DNA from: Paenibacillus spiritus
Lineage (GTDB): Bacteria; Bacillota; Bacilli; Paenibacillales; Paenibacillaceae
DNA length: 64,000 bases
NCBI RefSeq assembly: GCF_008710135.1
Contig: NZ_VYKK01000007.1
Span: forward strand, 113,747-177,746
Direction of reading: 5' to 3'
The position numbers and the translations under genes are program-made. Under the pieces are notes generated by a model. That model was not told the origin of the DNA. It made no database searches and saw only the letters and a program-made list of their open reading frames with translations. This document shows positions 1-9,012 of the stretch, piece by piece. Numbering within the stretch: position 1 is the first letter of the stretch; each line of letters begins with the position of its first letter.

Positions 1-302
1 GTTCGGAATAAGGCACCGGAATCCCCGCCGCCGAACTCCCCGTTATTCTCGACATAGATTTCGCAGGGCTGGCCCGTATAATCGGTTCCGCGGAGCATAT
101 ACCTGGCCGACAAGCGGGGCCGGCCGCTTCCTTTCTCCATAATCTGGGTGTCGATTCCTCCGTCGAGGATCACACCCTCGAAGTAAGGCCCTGATGCGCT
201 TCCGCTGAATGCTATCATCGTGACGGAGCTGCCGTCGGGGCTGTGCAGCTCCGTCGTCTGGCCGATCTTCACCTGAACGGTGAACACTTCCTCCCACTCC
301 AT
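1..302 (-). CDS. DUF3237 family protein (C-terminus beyond the window)
   Basis: The minus-strand frame starts at ATG 302-300, behind AAGGAGG at good spacing, and stays open to the window edge, giving about 100 residues (MEWEEVFTVQVKIGQ...). The pattern 'FSGSASGPYFEGVILDGGID', then 'LSARYMLRGTDYTGQ', then 'IYVENNGEF' matches the DUF3237/UPF0311 small beta-barrel family, whose function is unknown. The start lies 28 nt downstream of the esterase stop at 331 on the same strand, so the two probably form one operon. Family assignment is by remembered pattern. The competing frame at 43-297 is a shadow. Confidence 0.7.
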   Translation of the reverse strand, partial: MEWEEVFTVQVKIGQTTELHSPDGSSVTMIAFSGSASGPYFEGVILDGGIDTQIMEKGSGRPRLSARYMLRGTDYTGQPCEIYVENNGEFGGGDSGALFR

Positions 303-330
303 TCGGGTTCCTCCTTCCGTGTCCGTCCCT

Positions 331-1263
331 TTACTCCTGCTCATGCTGAAAGGGCGTTCTCTCCATGACCGGAGCATGCAGGAACGCCGCCAGGAACCTC
401 TCGGTGACGTCCAGCACTTGCGGGCTCCAGACTCCCGGACCATGCTCGGCGCCCGCCACCTTGTAGAACCATACCTGCTGCCCGTGTTCCTTGAGCGCCT
501 TGTACAACTCGATACTCTGGCTGACGTGGACGACAGAGTCGCGGTCGCCGTGGACAATAAGACAGGGCGGAAGCGGCCGGTCCAGGTTCTGATGAAGCGG
601 ACTGGCCTGCCGGGCCAGTTCCTGCCGCTCCTGTACCGGACCTCCAAGCAGCAGCCCTTCCGGAGCATCCGCGGCATTATGATCGAGAATATCGTTGTAC
701 TGCCCCAAGGTCAGGATGTCGGTTACTCCGTAGTAATCCACCACGGCGCATACGTCATCGGATTGATCCGGATACAGGCCGTTGGCATGCTCGCCCGGCG
801 TAAAGGCGGTCATGAGCGACAGATGGCCTCCCGACGAATCGCCCCATACCGCCACCCGCCGGGGATCAATCCCGTACTTCTCCGCATGGCTCCGCATGAA
901 CCGGATGGCGCATTTTATATCCTCGAGCGCAGCCGGATAACGGGCCACATCCGTATCGCGAATCTCTACACTCGCCATGACGTACCCCTTGGCTGCAATC
1001 CGGGAGAGATTCGGCAATGCGGCGTACACATTCTGCGGCCGCCAGGCTGATCCCTGCACAAAGACGACCAGCGGGAAGGTATAGCCGTTTCTTACAGGCG
1101 CGATAATCTGCACGCTCCGCTTAAGTCCTTCATAATCGGCATAGACCACATCGGGCTCGTAGGTACAGGGGTAGTCACTCCCCTTCTCCGCAAACTCCGC
1201 ATACAGAATTTGTGCTCCTTCCGGCATTTCACGGGCCGCCCGGTACGCCGCCTGCTGATCCAT
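331..1263 (-). CDS. alpha/beta hydrolase (esterase/BD-FAE type)
   Basis: This 310-residue cytoplasmic hydrolase has no signal peptide. The nucleophile elbow is GDSSGG near residue 143. The acid is probably the Asp in 'HGDRDSVVH' and the base the His in 'GAEHGPG' near the C-terminus. The oxyanion region reads 'VQGSAW' where relatives usually have HGG, as in BD-FAE-like esterases. The start follows a GAGGAG site. It precedes the DUF3237 gene by 28 nt, which suggests a shared role. The substrate cannot be read from the sequence; an acetyl or feruloyl ester is a guess from the family. Confidence 0.85.
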   Translation of the reverse strand: MDQQAAYRAAREMPEGAQILYAEFAEKGSDYPCTYEPDVVYADYEGLKRSVQIIAPVRNGYTFPLVVFVQGSAWRPQNVYAALPNLSRIAAKGYVMASVEIRDTDVARYPAALEDIKCAIRFMRSHAEKYGIDPRRVAVWGDSSGGHLSLMTAFTPGEHANGLYPDQSDDVCAVVDYYGVTDILTLGQYNDILDHNAADAPEGLLLGGPVQERQELARQASPLHQNLDRPLPPCLIVHGDRDSVVHVSQSIELYKALKEHGQQVWFYKVAGAEHGPGVWSPQVLDVTERFLAAFLHAPVMERTPFQHEQE

Positions 1264-1324
1264 GCTTCAACAACTCCTCGTCTCGATTTGGAATCCGCTT
1301 TCATTATACGGCCGGGGGTTCTCC

Positions 1325-1368
1325 AAAAAAAGAAACAATCGAAAGGAATATCCCCCCTCGATTGTTTC
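1325..1368 (-). terminator. Rho-independent terminator of the chemoreceptor/binding-protein operon
   Basis: Arms GAAACAATCGA and TCGATTGTTTC (1332-1342, 1358-1368) form a perfect 11-bp stem. On the minus strand it is followed directly by seven T residues. It lies about 75 nt downstream of the stop at 1445. Confidence 0.85.
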
Positions 1369-1444
1369 ATCTGACTTCATCTCTCCTTCCGACAGACTCG
1401 AGAAATGAACTCACGGTACTGCATTCCGTCTTCCAATTTGCCGT

Positions 1445-2770
1445 CTACCGGTCCTTTCCGATCACTTCCCGCCTTGCCTTCTGCCATTTGTCGTTCAGCT
1501 TGGCGTATTCGGCCTCGATATCGGAGGACAGCGCAATCTCCCGGATCAGGCTGCTGTCGTCCAGTTGAATTTCGGCGGCCGAAGAGATCCGGGAGAAGAG
1601 CTCGTCGGTCTTGACCGCACTCAGCATCTTGGGATGATAGGATAAGAACTCCTTGATCTGGGGAATAGAAGACTCTCTTGTCTTAAGCGTCGGAATATAT
1701 CCCAGTTGATCCGCCATATCCGATTCCTCGATGAGAAATTTGATCCATGCCTTGGCGGCAGCCTTATTGGGGCTGTTCTTGTTGACGCCAAGAGAGTAGT
1801 CGGGGTTTAAATAGGCGTTGGGCGTTCCCGTCTCCGAGACCGGCAGCGGCATAAATCCGATATCTTCCGACTTAACCCCGGTATCCGTCTTCTCCAGAAC
1901 CTGTGCAATGGCCCAGTTGCCCAGGTAATACATGGCTTCGTTTCCTTTGGCGATTTCGGATTTGGATTGTTCCCAGGTATCCCCGAACAGATCGCTCTCC
2001 GCGTAGCCTTTCTGCACTATGGTGCGGATCACCCCATAGGCTTTGCCGATTTCCGCATCTTCGCGGAACGGCCGATCGGTTCCGGTCATGTACTGGAGCC
2101 GGGACTCATCTCCTGTAAGGATGGGCGACATGGAACCGCCCCAGTTCGTTAAGGTCCATCCTGACGAGAAGCTTAAGTGCACCGGCGTAATTCCGGCTTG
2201 CTTCAGCTTCTCGCAGGCAGCATAGAATTGTTCCCGGTTGGTCGGAACGGATGTGATACCGGCGGTTTTAAATGCTTTTTTGTTGTAGATGATGCCCACG
2301 GCGGACACGCCGATGGTAATTCCATAGGTTTTTCCCTCATAGGCATTGTTATCGTTGAAGTAGAGATTCTCCCCCAGCCCCAAGTCGTCCAGCGGTTCAA
2401 AATAGTCCCCCAGGTTGCTCTTGTCCATGTCCAGCGGCAGAATCAGAACATCGCCGTAATGATTGCTAAGAATCTTCACCCGTATGTCTGTGGCGTAGTC
2501 GTTGAGCGACGTGACGTGAACATCGGTAACCGCCGGATATTTCTTCTTGAACTGATCAACATAGCGATTATAAAATCCGTTCTCGACCAAGTCCGGCCGA
2601 TTGGAGATAAACGTAATCTCTCCTCCGATCCCGGAGGAGGCAGCCGACGGAGAAGCAACTTTCTCCCGCTGCGCCGCCTCTTTCCCTGTCTCCGAGCGCT
2701 GACAGCCCGCAAGAATCAGGGAGAGCGCCAGAATAGCCGCGAGCCATGACGAATAAGGTTTCCTTGCCAT
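1445..2770 (-). CDS. ABC transporter substrate-binding lipoprotein (sugar type, family 1)
   Basis: The protein is about 441 residues from the second ATG (2770), which sits 7 nt after AGGAGG; the first in-frame ATG at 2776 is too close to that site. An N-terminal signal ends in the lipobox LAGC, so it is anchored outside the membrane. The body ('GGEITFISNRPDL', 'YNKKAFKTAGI', 'GNEAMYYLGNWAI', 'GVNKNSPNKAAAKAWIKFLI') is typical of extracellular sugar-binding proteins that contact a permease. No permease or ATPase gene is next to it. Its only partner is a chemoreceptor gene ending 15 nt upstream, so it may feed ligand to that receptor or to a distant transporter. Confidence 0.88.
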   Translation of the reverse strand: MARKPYSSWLAAILALSLILAGCQRSETGKEAAQREKVASPSAASSGIGGEITFISNRPDLVENGFYNRYVDQFKKKYPAVTDVHVTSLNDYATDIRVKILSNHYGDVLILPLDMDKSNLGDYFEPLDDLGLGENLYFNDNNAYEGKTYGITIGVSAVGIIYNKKAFKTAGITSVPTNREQFYAACEKLKQAGITPVHLSFSSGWTLTNWGGSMSPILTGDESRLQYMTGTDRPFREDAEIGKAYGVIRTIVQKGYAESDLFGDTWEQSKSEIAKGNEAMYYLGNWAIAQVLEKTDTGVKSEDIGFMPLPVSETGTPNAYLNPDYSLGVNKNSPNKAAAKAWIKFLIEESDMADQLGYIPTLKTRESSIPQIKEFLSYHPKMLSAVKTDELFSRISSAAEIQLDDSSLIREIALSSDIEAEYAKLNDKWQKARREVIGKDR

Positions 2771-2791
2771 ATCCATTCCTCCTGTATGGGA

Positions 2792-4891
2792 TTACATCCT
2801 GAATAATGCCAACGACTTTTGCAACGATTCCGCTAGCTTGTCCATCTCTTCCGATAAACCGACCAGCCGCTTGCTCATCTCCAGCTGTTCGGCGCTGATG
2901 GAGGCAACTTGCTGGGAAGAAGCCGATGTCTCCTCGGATACTGCACTGACATTAGAGATTGACTCGTTCAATCCCTGCTGAGCCCGGCTCAGCTCTTCGA
3001 CCGTGCGGGTGACCTCTGCGGATCTATCCATAAATTCATTCATCTGGTCCTTGACGCGAACCAGAATGCGGTTGGTATCTTGAACCGTGGCCGTCTGGGC
3101 TTGATAGAGCGGGTAAGCTTCCGTCAGGATTTTGACCGTATCCTGCATCTCCTCCTGCACTCTCCGGGTGATCCCTCCCACAATTTCAATAGACTGCTTG
3201 GACTGCTCCGCCAATTTGCGAATTTCACCGGCTACCACTGCAAATCCCCGGCCTGCTTCGCCGGCACGCGCTGCCTCAATCGTGGCGTTCAAGGAGAGAA
3301 TATTGGTCTGCTGGGTCATAGCGGTCATCGTATTCAGAATTCCGGCAATGGAAGAAGTACTTTCCTTCAGCGCCCCAACCTTGTCCATCATCTCCCGGGT
3401 AACCCTCTCGGTGGACCGGGTCTTCTCTATAAGATCACTCATATATCGGGTTCCCTGCTCGCTGATCGCATTCACCTCGCCGGCCGCATCGTTCATCTCC
3501 CGGTTGGAGAGAACCACCTTCTCCATTTGCAGGCTTATGGCAGCGGACAAGCTATGACTCTTCTCAGCCTCAATGGCAAGCGAAGCCGCTCCTTGAGCAA
3601 TCTGTTCCGTGGCGGCCGTAATTTCCAGAGCCGCTCCCGAAGATTGCTTGGAGGAATCCGTTAAATGCTCGGCTGTGGCCGATACCTGGTGCGCCGATTC
3701 ATCCGTCTGCCGGACCAGCGCAGCCATGCTCTCCATCATCGCGTTGAACCCCTCGCCCAGTTGGCCGATCTCGTCCTTTGTGCGAATCGGCGCACGCACG
3801 GCCAGATTGCCGCGGGCGCCCTCGGCCATCAGCCTCTTCAGCCGGATGAGCGGGTTGGCAAAGATTCGAATCATTGCATAACCCAGTCCCACGGAGAGAA
3901 TGGTAGAGACTATCAAGATAACGACAACGAACGCCAGAATTCGCTCGGCGCTGGAGAGCAGGTCACTGACCCGCACTTCGCCTGTCAGGACCCAACCCGT
4001 AACGGCCGATTGATCGTAAATTTCCAGATAGCGTGTGCCGTCTGAGTGGGTGGCGGTGAATATCCCCTGGCCCTCAAGCTTCCCTTTTGCGCCATCCAAT
4101 TGCAAGAACGGCGACTTCCCGCCAATGCGGCCCATTTCCTTGTCATACACAATCGCCTGCGTCGCCGGGTCCAGCATGGAGACGCCGCCTTTGCCCTCCT
4201 GACTGGAAGTCGTTAAGGTCATGCCGGCCAGCTGCGAAGACAGCGCTTCGATCTTGATCTCAATCAGGATCACGGCTACCGGACCGTCATAGTTGCGGAG
4301 AACGCGCGCAAGTCCGATACTGTTCTTCCCGCCCACAAAGCCCTTTCTGGACGGAAGCCATACCTCTTCCCCTTGAGTCCGAGTCACGGCGCCGAACCAA
4401 TCCGGTTTCTCAAGAGAGGCCAGGTTCAAGGAATAGGTGGAGGCGGCTGCCGAGCCGTCCGGATGAAAGAGCGTAATTCCGTTCAGGTTGTCTACAGAAG
4501 ACATCGTCTTCTTCATATAGCCCACCAGATCACTCTGCTTGTTCATATAGTTCAGCGAGTTGCTCGGCATCCCCATGTACTCCGTCAGCCGCTTCATGAA
4601 ATCGACATCGGAAATATACTGCAGGGAATACTCTCTGTACTTGTCAAAGACCAGGTCCAAATTTTGGCGCGCCTGAACCAGAGTCTGCTCGGAGGAATGC
4701 GATACCTCGTCCAGAATCGAGTCTTTGGCAATCCGGTAGGATTGAATCCCTACGACGCTGACCATGACAACAACGGTTGTAAAAAAGAATAAAAACAGCT
4801 TGGCCCCCAAGCTGTTTCTGGGATCAATCACTCCCTTTAGGCGTGAACTGCGCCCTCCCGGCGCAGACGTCTCTTGCCGCCTGTGATCCAT
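2792..4891 (-). CDS. methyl-accepting chemotaxis protein
   Basis: This is a 699-residue transmembrane receptor. A first membrane segment lies at about residues 30-50, an extracellular Cache-type sensor at about 55-310, a second membrane segment at about 318-340, and a HAMP domain around '[18 protein letters not shown]'. The long cytoplasmic coiled coil has its hairpin tip at '[19 protein letters not shown]', the conserved CheA/CheW contact region. The start follows GGAGGTG. It is the first gene of an operon with the sugar-binding lipoprotein 21 nt downstream, which suggests chemotaxis or signalling toward that ligand. There is no receptor-type C-terminal methylation pentapeptide. Confidence 0.93.
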   Translation of the reverse strand: MDHRRQETSAPGGRSSRLKGVIDPRNSLGAKLFLFFFTTVVVMVSVVGIQSYRIAKDSILDEVSHSSEQTLVQARQNLDLVFDKYREYSLQYISDVDFMKRLTEYMGMPSNSLNYMNKQSDLVGYMKKTMSSVDNLNGITLFHPDGSAAASTYSLNLASLEKPDWFGAVTRTQGEEVWLPSRKGFVGGKNSIGLARVLRNYDGPVAVILIEIKIEALSSQLAGMTLTTSSQEGKGGVSMLDPATQAIVYDKEMGRIGGKSPFLQLDGAKGKLEGQGIFTATHSDGTRYLEIYDQSAVTGWVLTGEVRVSDLLSSAERILAFVVVILIVSTILSVGLGYAMIRIFANPLIRLKRLMAEGARGNLAVRAPIRTKDEIGQLGEGFNAMMESMAALVRQTDESAHQVSATAEHLTDSSKQSSGAALEITAATEQIAQGAASLAIEAEKSHSLSAAISLQMEKVVLSNREMNDAAGEVNAISEQGTRYMSDLIEKTRSTERVTREMMDKVGALKESTSSIAGILNTMTAMTQQTNILSLNATIEAARAGEAGRGFAVVAGEIRKLAEQSKQSIEIVGGITRRVQEEMQDTVKILTEAYPLYQAQTATVQDTNRILVRVKDQMNEFMDRSAEVTRTVEELSRAQQGLNESISNVSAVSEETSASSQQVASISAEQLEMSKRLVGLSEEMDKLAESLQKSLALFRM

Positions 4892-5075
4892 TTATCAACA
4901 CCTCCGTAAATTTCACTGACACCCAGGGTTAATTTCGGAGATAACTCTTATCTTTTAAATATAAAAATTTCGTTGTAATTCCTTGCACTTTCTGCCGTTT
5001 GGTTTCACAAATTTGATCCATTTATGTCATATCCATTCTCTGTCCAATGATGTATACTATTTATTTTGAACCCTC

Positions 5076-5106
5076 TTTATCTTCCGTTCGGGTAATGGAA
5101 GATAAA
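5076..5106 (+). promoter_or_regulatory. leader hairpin upstream of the peptide transporter
   Basis: Inverted repeat TTTATCTTCC / GGAAGATAAA (10 bp, 11-nt loop), with TATACT about 20 nt upstream as a possible -10. It would sit in the transcribed leader about 90 nt before the start codon. No terminator-type T-run follows, so it is a leader structure of unknown role. Confidence 0.4.
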
Positions 5107-5194
5107 AATGACTGATAAAGGGTACTTTATGGGTATTCTTACTAGGGGATCTTTTTGCAGCAGACTATCGGTTACCATCAAGGGAGGACACAGC

Positions 5195-6685
5195 ATGGCG
5201 GGTTTAGACAAGCAGAAAATTGCGGAGAGTGTGCCGCAGAAAGGATTTTTCGGACATCCTAAAGGGTTGTTCACTCTGTTCTTCACGGAATTTTGGGAGC
5301 GCTTCTCCTACTACGGAATGAAGGCTATCCTTGTTTATTATATGTACTACGAAGTCAGCCGGGGCGGCCTTGGCATGGAGGAGAGCACGGCTCTCGCTAT
5401 TATGTCCATCTACGGTTCTCTGGTCTATATGTCCGGAATTATCGGCGGCTGGCTGGCGGACCGGATCTTCGGCGCCTCCAAGGCAGTCTTCTACGGCGGT
5501 ATCCTGATTATGCTGGGCCACATCGCGCTGGCGATTCCGGGCAGCGTTCCGCTGTTCTTCATCTCCATGGTGCTGATCGTGCTCGGTACCGGCCTGCTGA
5601 AGCCGAACGTATCCAGCGTTGTCGGAGAGCTTTATACCGAACAGGACTCCCGCCGCGATGCCGGATTCAGTATTTTCTATATGGGCATTAACCTGGGAGC
5701 GTTCCTGGCCCCGCTCGTGGTGGGAACCGTGGGCGATTACAACTTCCATCTCGGCTTCGGCATTGCCGCCGTCGGCATGCTGCTGGGTCTGGTTATCTTT
5801 GCTTATACCAAGAAGAACAATCTTGGACTTGCGGGCACGAACGTCGCCAGTCCGCTGTCCCCGTCGGAACGCAAGAAGGTGTTCCGCAATATCGGAATCG
5901 GCGCAGCCCTTCTGGCTGTCGCGCTGGCCGTCACCATTCCGCTCGGCCTGCTGACCTTCGACTCGCTGATCGTGATTGTCGGCATTCTGGGTATTCTGAT
6001 TCCGACGATGTACTTCATCGTCATGTACCGCAGTCCGCGCACCACCAGTGTGGAGCGCTCCAGACTGATTGCCTATATTCCGCTGTTCATCGCCGCCATT
6101 ATGTTCTGGGCGATCCAGGAGCAGGGCTCCACCATCCTGGCGAACTACGCGGATAAGCGGACGCAGCTGGACTTCGCCGGCATTCATATCAAGCCCGCCT
6201 GGTTCCAGTCGCTGAACCCGCTGTTCATCATCACCCTGGCCCCGGTCTTCGCCTGGTTCTGGGTGAAGCTCGGCAAGCGGCAGCCTTCCATTCCGAAGAA
6301 GTTCTCTTTGGGCCTGCTGTTCGCCGGATTGTCGTTCCTGGTCATTCTGCTGCCGGCTTACTTCGGCGGCGAAGATTCTCTGGTGAACCCGCTGTGGCTG
6401 GTACTCAGCTATTTCATCGTCGTCCTCGGAGAATTGTGCCTGTCTCCGGTAGGTCTGTCGGCGACAACCAAACTGGCGCCTTCCGCCTTCTCGGCCCAGA
6501 CGATGAGCCTGTGGTTCCTGTCCAGTGCGGCGGCTCAGGCTATCAACGCGCAGATCGTGAAGTTCTACTCGCCGGCTACCGAAATGGTCTACTTCGGCGT
6601 TATCGGCGGAGCGGCCATCGTGCTCGGCATTCTGCTCTTTGCGCTGTCGCCGAAGATTCAGGGCTATATGAAGGGAATTCAATAA
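5195..6685 (+). CDS. proton-dependent oligopeptide transporter (POT/PTR2 family)
   Basis: This 496-residue major-facilitator protein has about 12-14 membrane helices. The N-terminal 'FTEFWERFSYYG' carries the ExxER-type motif of proton-coupled di/tripeptide uptake, followed by 'GGWLADRIFGASKAV' and 'GTGLLKPNVSSVVGELY', the family signature. The start is ATG 5195, behind AGGGAGGA at 6-nt spacing. A longer frame from 5108 has no good ribosome site. It is monocistronic between a divergent chemoreceptor and a strong terminator. It probably imports di- and tripeptides, close to DtpT. The 492-residue open frame antisense to it is a shadow. Confidence 0.93.
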   Translation: MAGLDKQKIAESVPQKGFFGHPKGLFTLFFTEFWERFSYYGMKAILVYYMYYEVSRGGLGMEESTALAIMSIYGSLVYMSGIIGGWLADRIFGASKAVFYGGILIMLGHIALAIPGSVPLFFISMVLIVLGTGLLKPNVSSVVGELYTEQDSRRDAGFSIFYMGINLGAFLAPLVVGTVGDYNFHLGFGIAAVGMLLGLVIFAYTKKNNLGLAGTNVASPLSPSERKKVFRNIGIGAALLAVALAVTIPLGLLTFDSLIVIVGILGILIPTMYFIVMYRSPRTTSVERSRLIAYIPLFIAAIMFWAIQEQGSTILANYADKRTQLDFAGIHIKPAWFQSLNPLFIITLAPVFAWFWVKLGKRQPSIPKKFSLGLLFAGLSFLVILLPAYFGGEDSLVNPLWLVLSYFIVVLGELCLSPVGLSATTKLAPSAFSAQTMSLWFLSSAAAQAINAQIVKFYSPATEMVYFGVIGGAAIVLGILLFALSPKIQGYMKGIQ

Positions 6686-6702
6686 GCCTGGCCGCCTCTG
6701 AA

Positions 6703-6760
6703 GCCGCCCCCCGGAAGAAGCGAGATTCGTCTCCGCTTCTTCCGGGGGGCGGCTTTTTTA
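6703..6760 (+). terminator. Rho-independent terminator of the peptide transporter
   Basis: A perfect 20-bp stem (6703-6722 with 6734-6753, arms beginning GCCGCCCC and CGCTTCTT) is followed by TTTTTTT, 18 nt after the transporter stop. Confidence 0.93.
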
Positions 6761-6863
6761 TTCTTCTGCGGATAGGCCCGGACGCCTTGATTCAAGCGCA
6801 GCCAAGAGGACCGGTAAAGGTGATATGATAAGGATAAACCCATACCCGAAAGAAGGGATTCTA

Positions 6864-7319
6864 TTGATTATCCAATCCTATTCCGCCGAGGATTTTCAGG
6901 CCTGTGTCCGCTTGTTCATTCAGGTGTTCCGTCAGCCGCCCTGGAAGGATCGTTGGAACGAAGCTGACGCGGCCTGTTATCTAAGCAATTACATCCATAC
7001 CCCCGGCTTCCGGGGAATCGTCGCGAAGGAGGGAGACCGCGTTCACGGGCTGATCTTCGGATTCCGCAAGAGATGGTGGAGCGGCGACGAGTTCTACATC
7101 CACGAAATGTGCGTGGACAGCGGTCTTCAACGGACCGGAACCGGGACGGAGATGCTGCGCCATCTGGAGAACACCCTGAAGGACGAGTCGGTAAGCCGAA
7201 TTACCCTGTTGACCGACAGGGGAATTGCCGCCGAGGACTTTTACAGAGCGAACGGATTTGAGGAAATCGAACGGTTAATCTTTATGAACAAGGAGCTTGG
7301 AGAGGGGAATATCCGTTGA
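6864..7319 (+). CDS. GNAT family N-acetyltransferase
   Basis: The 151-residue protein has a GNAT core: 'GLIFGFRKRWWSGDEFYIHEMCVD' (beta4), 'QRTGTGTEMLRHLEN' (the acetyl-CoA loop, close to Q/RxxGxG/A), and the C-terminal 'DFYRANGFEEIERLIFM'. A TTG start at 6864 sits 6 nt behind GAAGGG and gives 'MIIQSYSAEDF'. An upstream ATG at 6825 would add 13 unlike residues and has its GGTG too close to the start. The stop overlaps the TTG start of the next gene by 3 nt, so the two are translationally coupled. The substrate is unknown. Confidence 0.82.
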   Translation: MIIQSYSAEDFQACVRLFIQVFRQPPWKDRWNEADAACYLSNYIHTPGFRGIVAKEGDRVHGLIFGFRKRWWSGDEFYIHEMCVDSGLQRTGTGTEMLRHLENTLKDESVSRITLLTDRGIAAEDFYRANGFEEIERLIFMNKELGEGNIR

Positions 7320-8125
7320 AGCGTCCAAGAAGGCCAAGAAGAAAGGTCATTCTGCTGGTGCTCGTTTTGCTGATCGGCTCCGCCGCCGCCGGTTCGCTAA
7401 TGGTCTATGCCAAGCCGGTACGGGCTATATTGGTAGATTATTCGAGCATGAACGAAATCGGCAACCGTATCTATCTGGAAGCCGGTCTCCAAATGGAGGA
7501 TACCCTGGCCTCCAACCTGCTGACCCAGGCCGAAGCGGCCGAGGATCAGGTGGCGGAGGTGTTCGGCAGTCGGGTCTCTGCGCCCTACTTAATCTTCGCC
7601 ATAACGCCCAAGACATGGAACCGATATGCGGAGAACCCGACCGGACAAACCTATTATTACCCCTGGAGAAATTACATTGTCATCGGTCCTGAGGGACTCA
7701 ACGAGAATGTCATTTCGCATGAATTCTCGCATGCCGAGTTGAGGGAACGGCTTCACAACAAGAAGAAGGTCCCGGCCTGGTTCGATGAAGGATTAGCCAC
7801 CATGATCGACGGCAGATATCTCCACAGTGAAGCCGTATGGAAAGAACAGACGAACGACGGCCGGCAACCATTCAATATGGACACGCTGGATTCTTATCGG
7901 GACTTCGATTATGGAACCCCGGAAGCCTACCTTCATTATAACTTGGCATGCCACGAAGTGACGCGTTGGTACTCCTTGGTCGGAAGCGAGGGGCTGACCC
8001 GGCTCATCGACGAGCTCAATAACGGCAAGAAATTCGGGCCGCTGTACAGGGAGATCGAAGGCATAAGGGCTGGTTCCGGCGCGCAGCCCCGTTCATTCCC
8101 GGCATCCAAGGCCCCGGCCAAGTGA
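7316..8125 (+). CDS. membrane-anchored HExxH zinc peptidase-like protein
   Basis: This 269-residue protein starts at TTG 7316, overlapping the acetyltransferase stop, behind GAGAGGGG. A basic N-terminus and one hydrophobic segment (about residues 11-31) form a signal anchor, so the rest faces outward. 'HEFSH' near residue 134 is an HExxH zinc site. 'WFDEGLATMIDGRY' about 20 residues later supplies the likely third-ligand Glu, as in gluzincin peptidases (MA clan). The remainder is not recognised. It is probably an extracytoplasmic metallopeptidase, and its pairing with an acetyltransferase gives no obvious clue to the substrate. Confidence 0.72.
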   Translation: MKRPRRPRRKVILLVLVLLIGSAAAGSLMVYAKPVRAILVDYSSMNEIGNRIYLEAGLQMEDTLASNLLTQAEAAEDQVAEVFGSRVSAPYLIFAITPKTWNRYAENPTGQTYYYPWRNYIVIGPEGLNENVISHEFSHAELRERLHNKKKVPAWFDEGLATMIDGRYLHSEAVWKEQTNDGRQPFNMDTLDSYRDFDYGTPEAYLHYNLACHEVTRWYSLVGSEGLTRLIDELNNGKKFGPLYREIEGIRAGSGAQPRSFPASKAPAK

Positions 8126-8203
8126 CTCCGGTCACTAACAACGCGGCAGAGAGGTGTATACTGGGTCGGGTACAGCGATTACGCACGGGAGGAATTCTAC
8201 AGC

Positions 8204-8965
8204 ATGGGACGATATGAACAGCAGCGAAATTTCCTGAAGTCCAACTTTCTGGAGTTCAAGCACGTGAAGACGGACAAAATCAAGGGTCTGCCGCAGCCCC
8301 CGGCCGTCAAACCGTATTCTTCTTCATCCGTTATCGTCGATCTGCCGGAATTTAGCGGGGACATTGCGGGGCAGGCCACGGTCTATGACTGCATCAAATC
8401 CAGAAGAAGCACCCGCTTCTACGCGCAGGAGAGCCTGCGTCTGGAGGAATTATCCTATCTGCTCTGGGCCTCGCAGGGAATTACCGGAGCGACCAAAGGC
8501 GGACTTATGCTGCGGACGGTGCCGTGCAGCGGTGCTACGCACACGTTCGAGACCTATCTTTTTATCACGCGGGTCGAGGGTATTCCCCAGGGGGTCTACC
8601 GGTATTTGCCGGTGGAGCATAAGCTTCTCTTCCTGTTCGAGCTGGATGAGATTGATCAGAAGATTGATGCCATCACCCTGGAGCAGCCCTTTGTTCCGAA
8701 CTTTGCCAAGAAGGCAGCTGTCCTGTTCGCCTGGAGCACGACGCCCTACCGTTCCGAATGGAAATATGACATCTCCGCCCACAAAAAAATCCTGATCGAC
8801 ATCGGACATGTCTCCCAGAACCTTTATCTCGCGAGCGAGTCCATCGGCGCAGGAGCCTGCGCGATCGGGATCTACGACCAGAACCTGATCGACGACGTAT
8901 TGGGGCTGGACGGCGAGGAAGAATTCGTGCTGTTCTTGAGTGCGGTCGGGAAGAAGAGGGAATAA
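8204..8965 (+). CDS. SagB/ThcOx-type nitroreductase-fold oxidoreductase
   Basis: The protein has 253 residues. The pattern 'YDCIKSRRSTRFYAQESLRLEELSYLLWASQGIT', then 'RTVPCSGATHTFETYLFI', 'GVYRYLPVEHKL' and C-terminal 'DIGHVSQNLYLASESIGAGACAIG' is that of SagB-type FMN-dependent dehydrogenases. These oxidise azolines in peptide natural products, or act alone. No YcaO cyclodehydratase, precursor peptide or transporter is nearby, so this is an orphan member with an unknown substrate. The start follows GGGAGG. It converges on the helicase gene downstream across a perfect palindrome. Confidence 0.85.
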   Translation: MGRYEQQRNFLKSNFLEFKHVKTDKIKGLPQPPAVKPYSSSSVIVDLPEFSGDIAGQATVYDCIKSRRSTRFYAQESLRLEELSYLLWASQGITGATKGGLMLRTVPCSGATHTFETYLFITRVEGIPQGVYRYLPVEHKLLFLFELDEIDQKIDAITLEQPFVPNFAKKAAVLFAWSTTPYRSEWKYDISAHKKILIDIGHVSQNLYLASESIGAGACAIGIYDQNLIDDVLGLDGEEEFVLFLSAVGKKRE

Positions 8966-8984
8966 ATCAGGCGAAAGAGGAAAA

Positions 8985-9006
8985 GGACAGGGCTTAAGCC
9001 CTGTCC
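8985..9006 (-). terminator. hairpin between convergent genes
   Basis: A perfect 22-bp palindrome (GGACAGGGCTT and its complement). Read on the minus strand it is followed by CCTTTTCC, so it probably ends the helicase transcript just after its stop at 9013. It may also stop transcription of the SagB-type gene. Confidence 0.65.
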
Positions 9007-9012
9007 AAACAT

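Noticed and set aside
280..1050. 256-codon plus-strand frame over the esterase
   Set aside because: It is a shadow of the esterase, whose catalytic motifs are clear on the other strand.
5204..6682. 492-codon open frame antisense to the peptide transporter
   Set aside because: It mirrors the codon pattern of the transporter, is rich in Gln, Arg and Asp as antisense frames are, and has no ribosome site.
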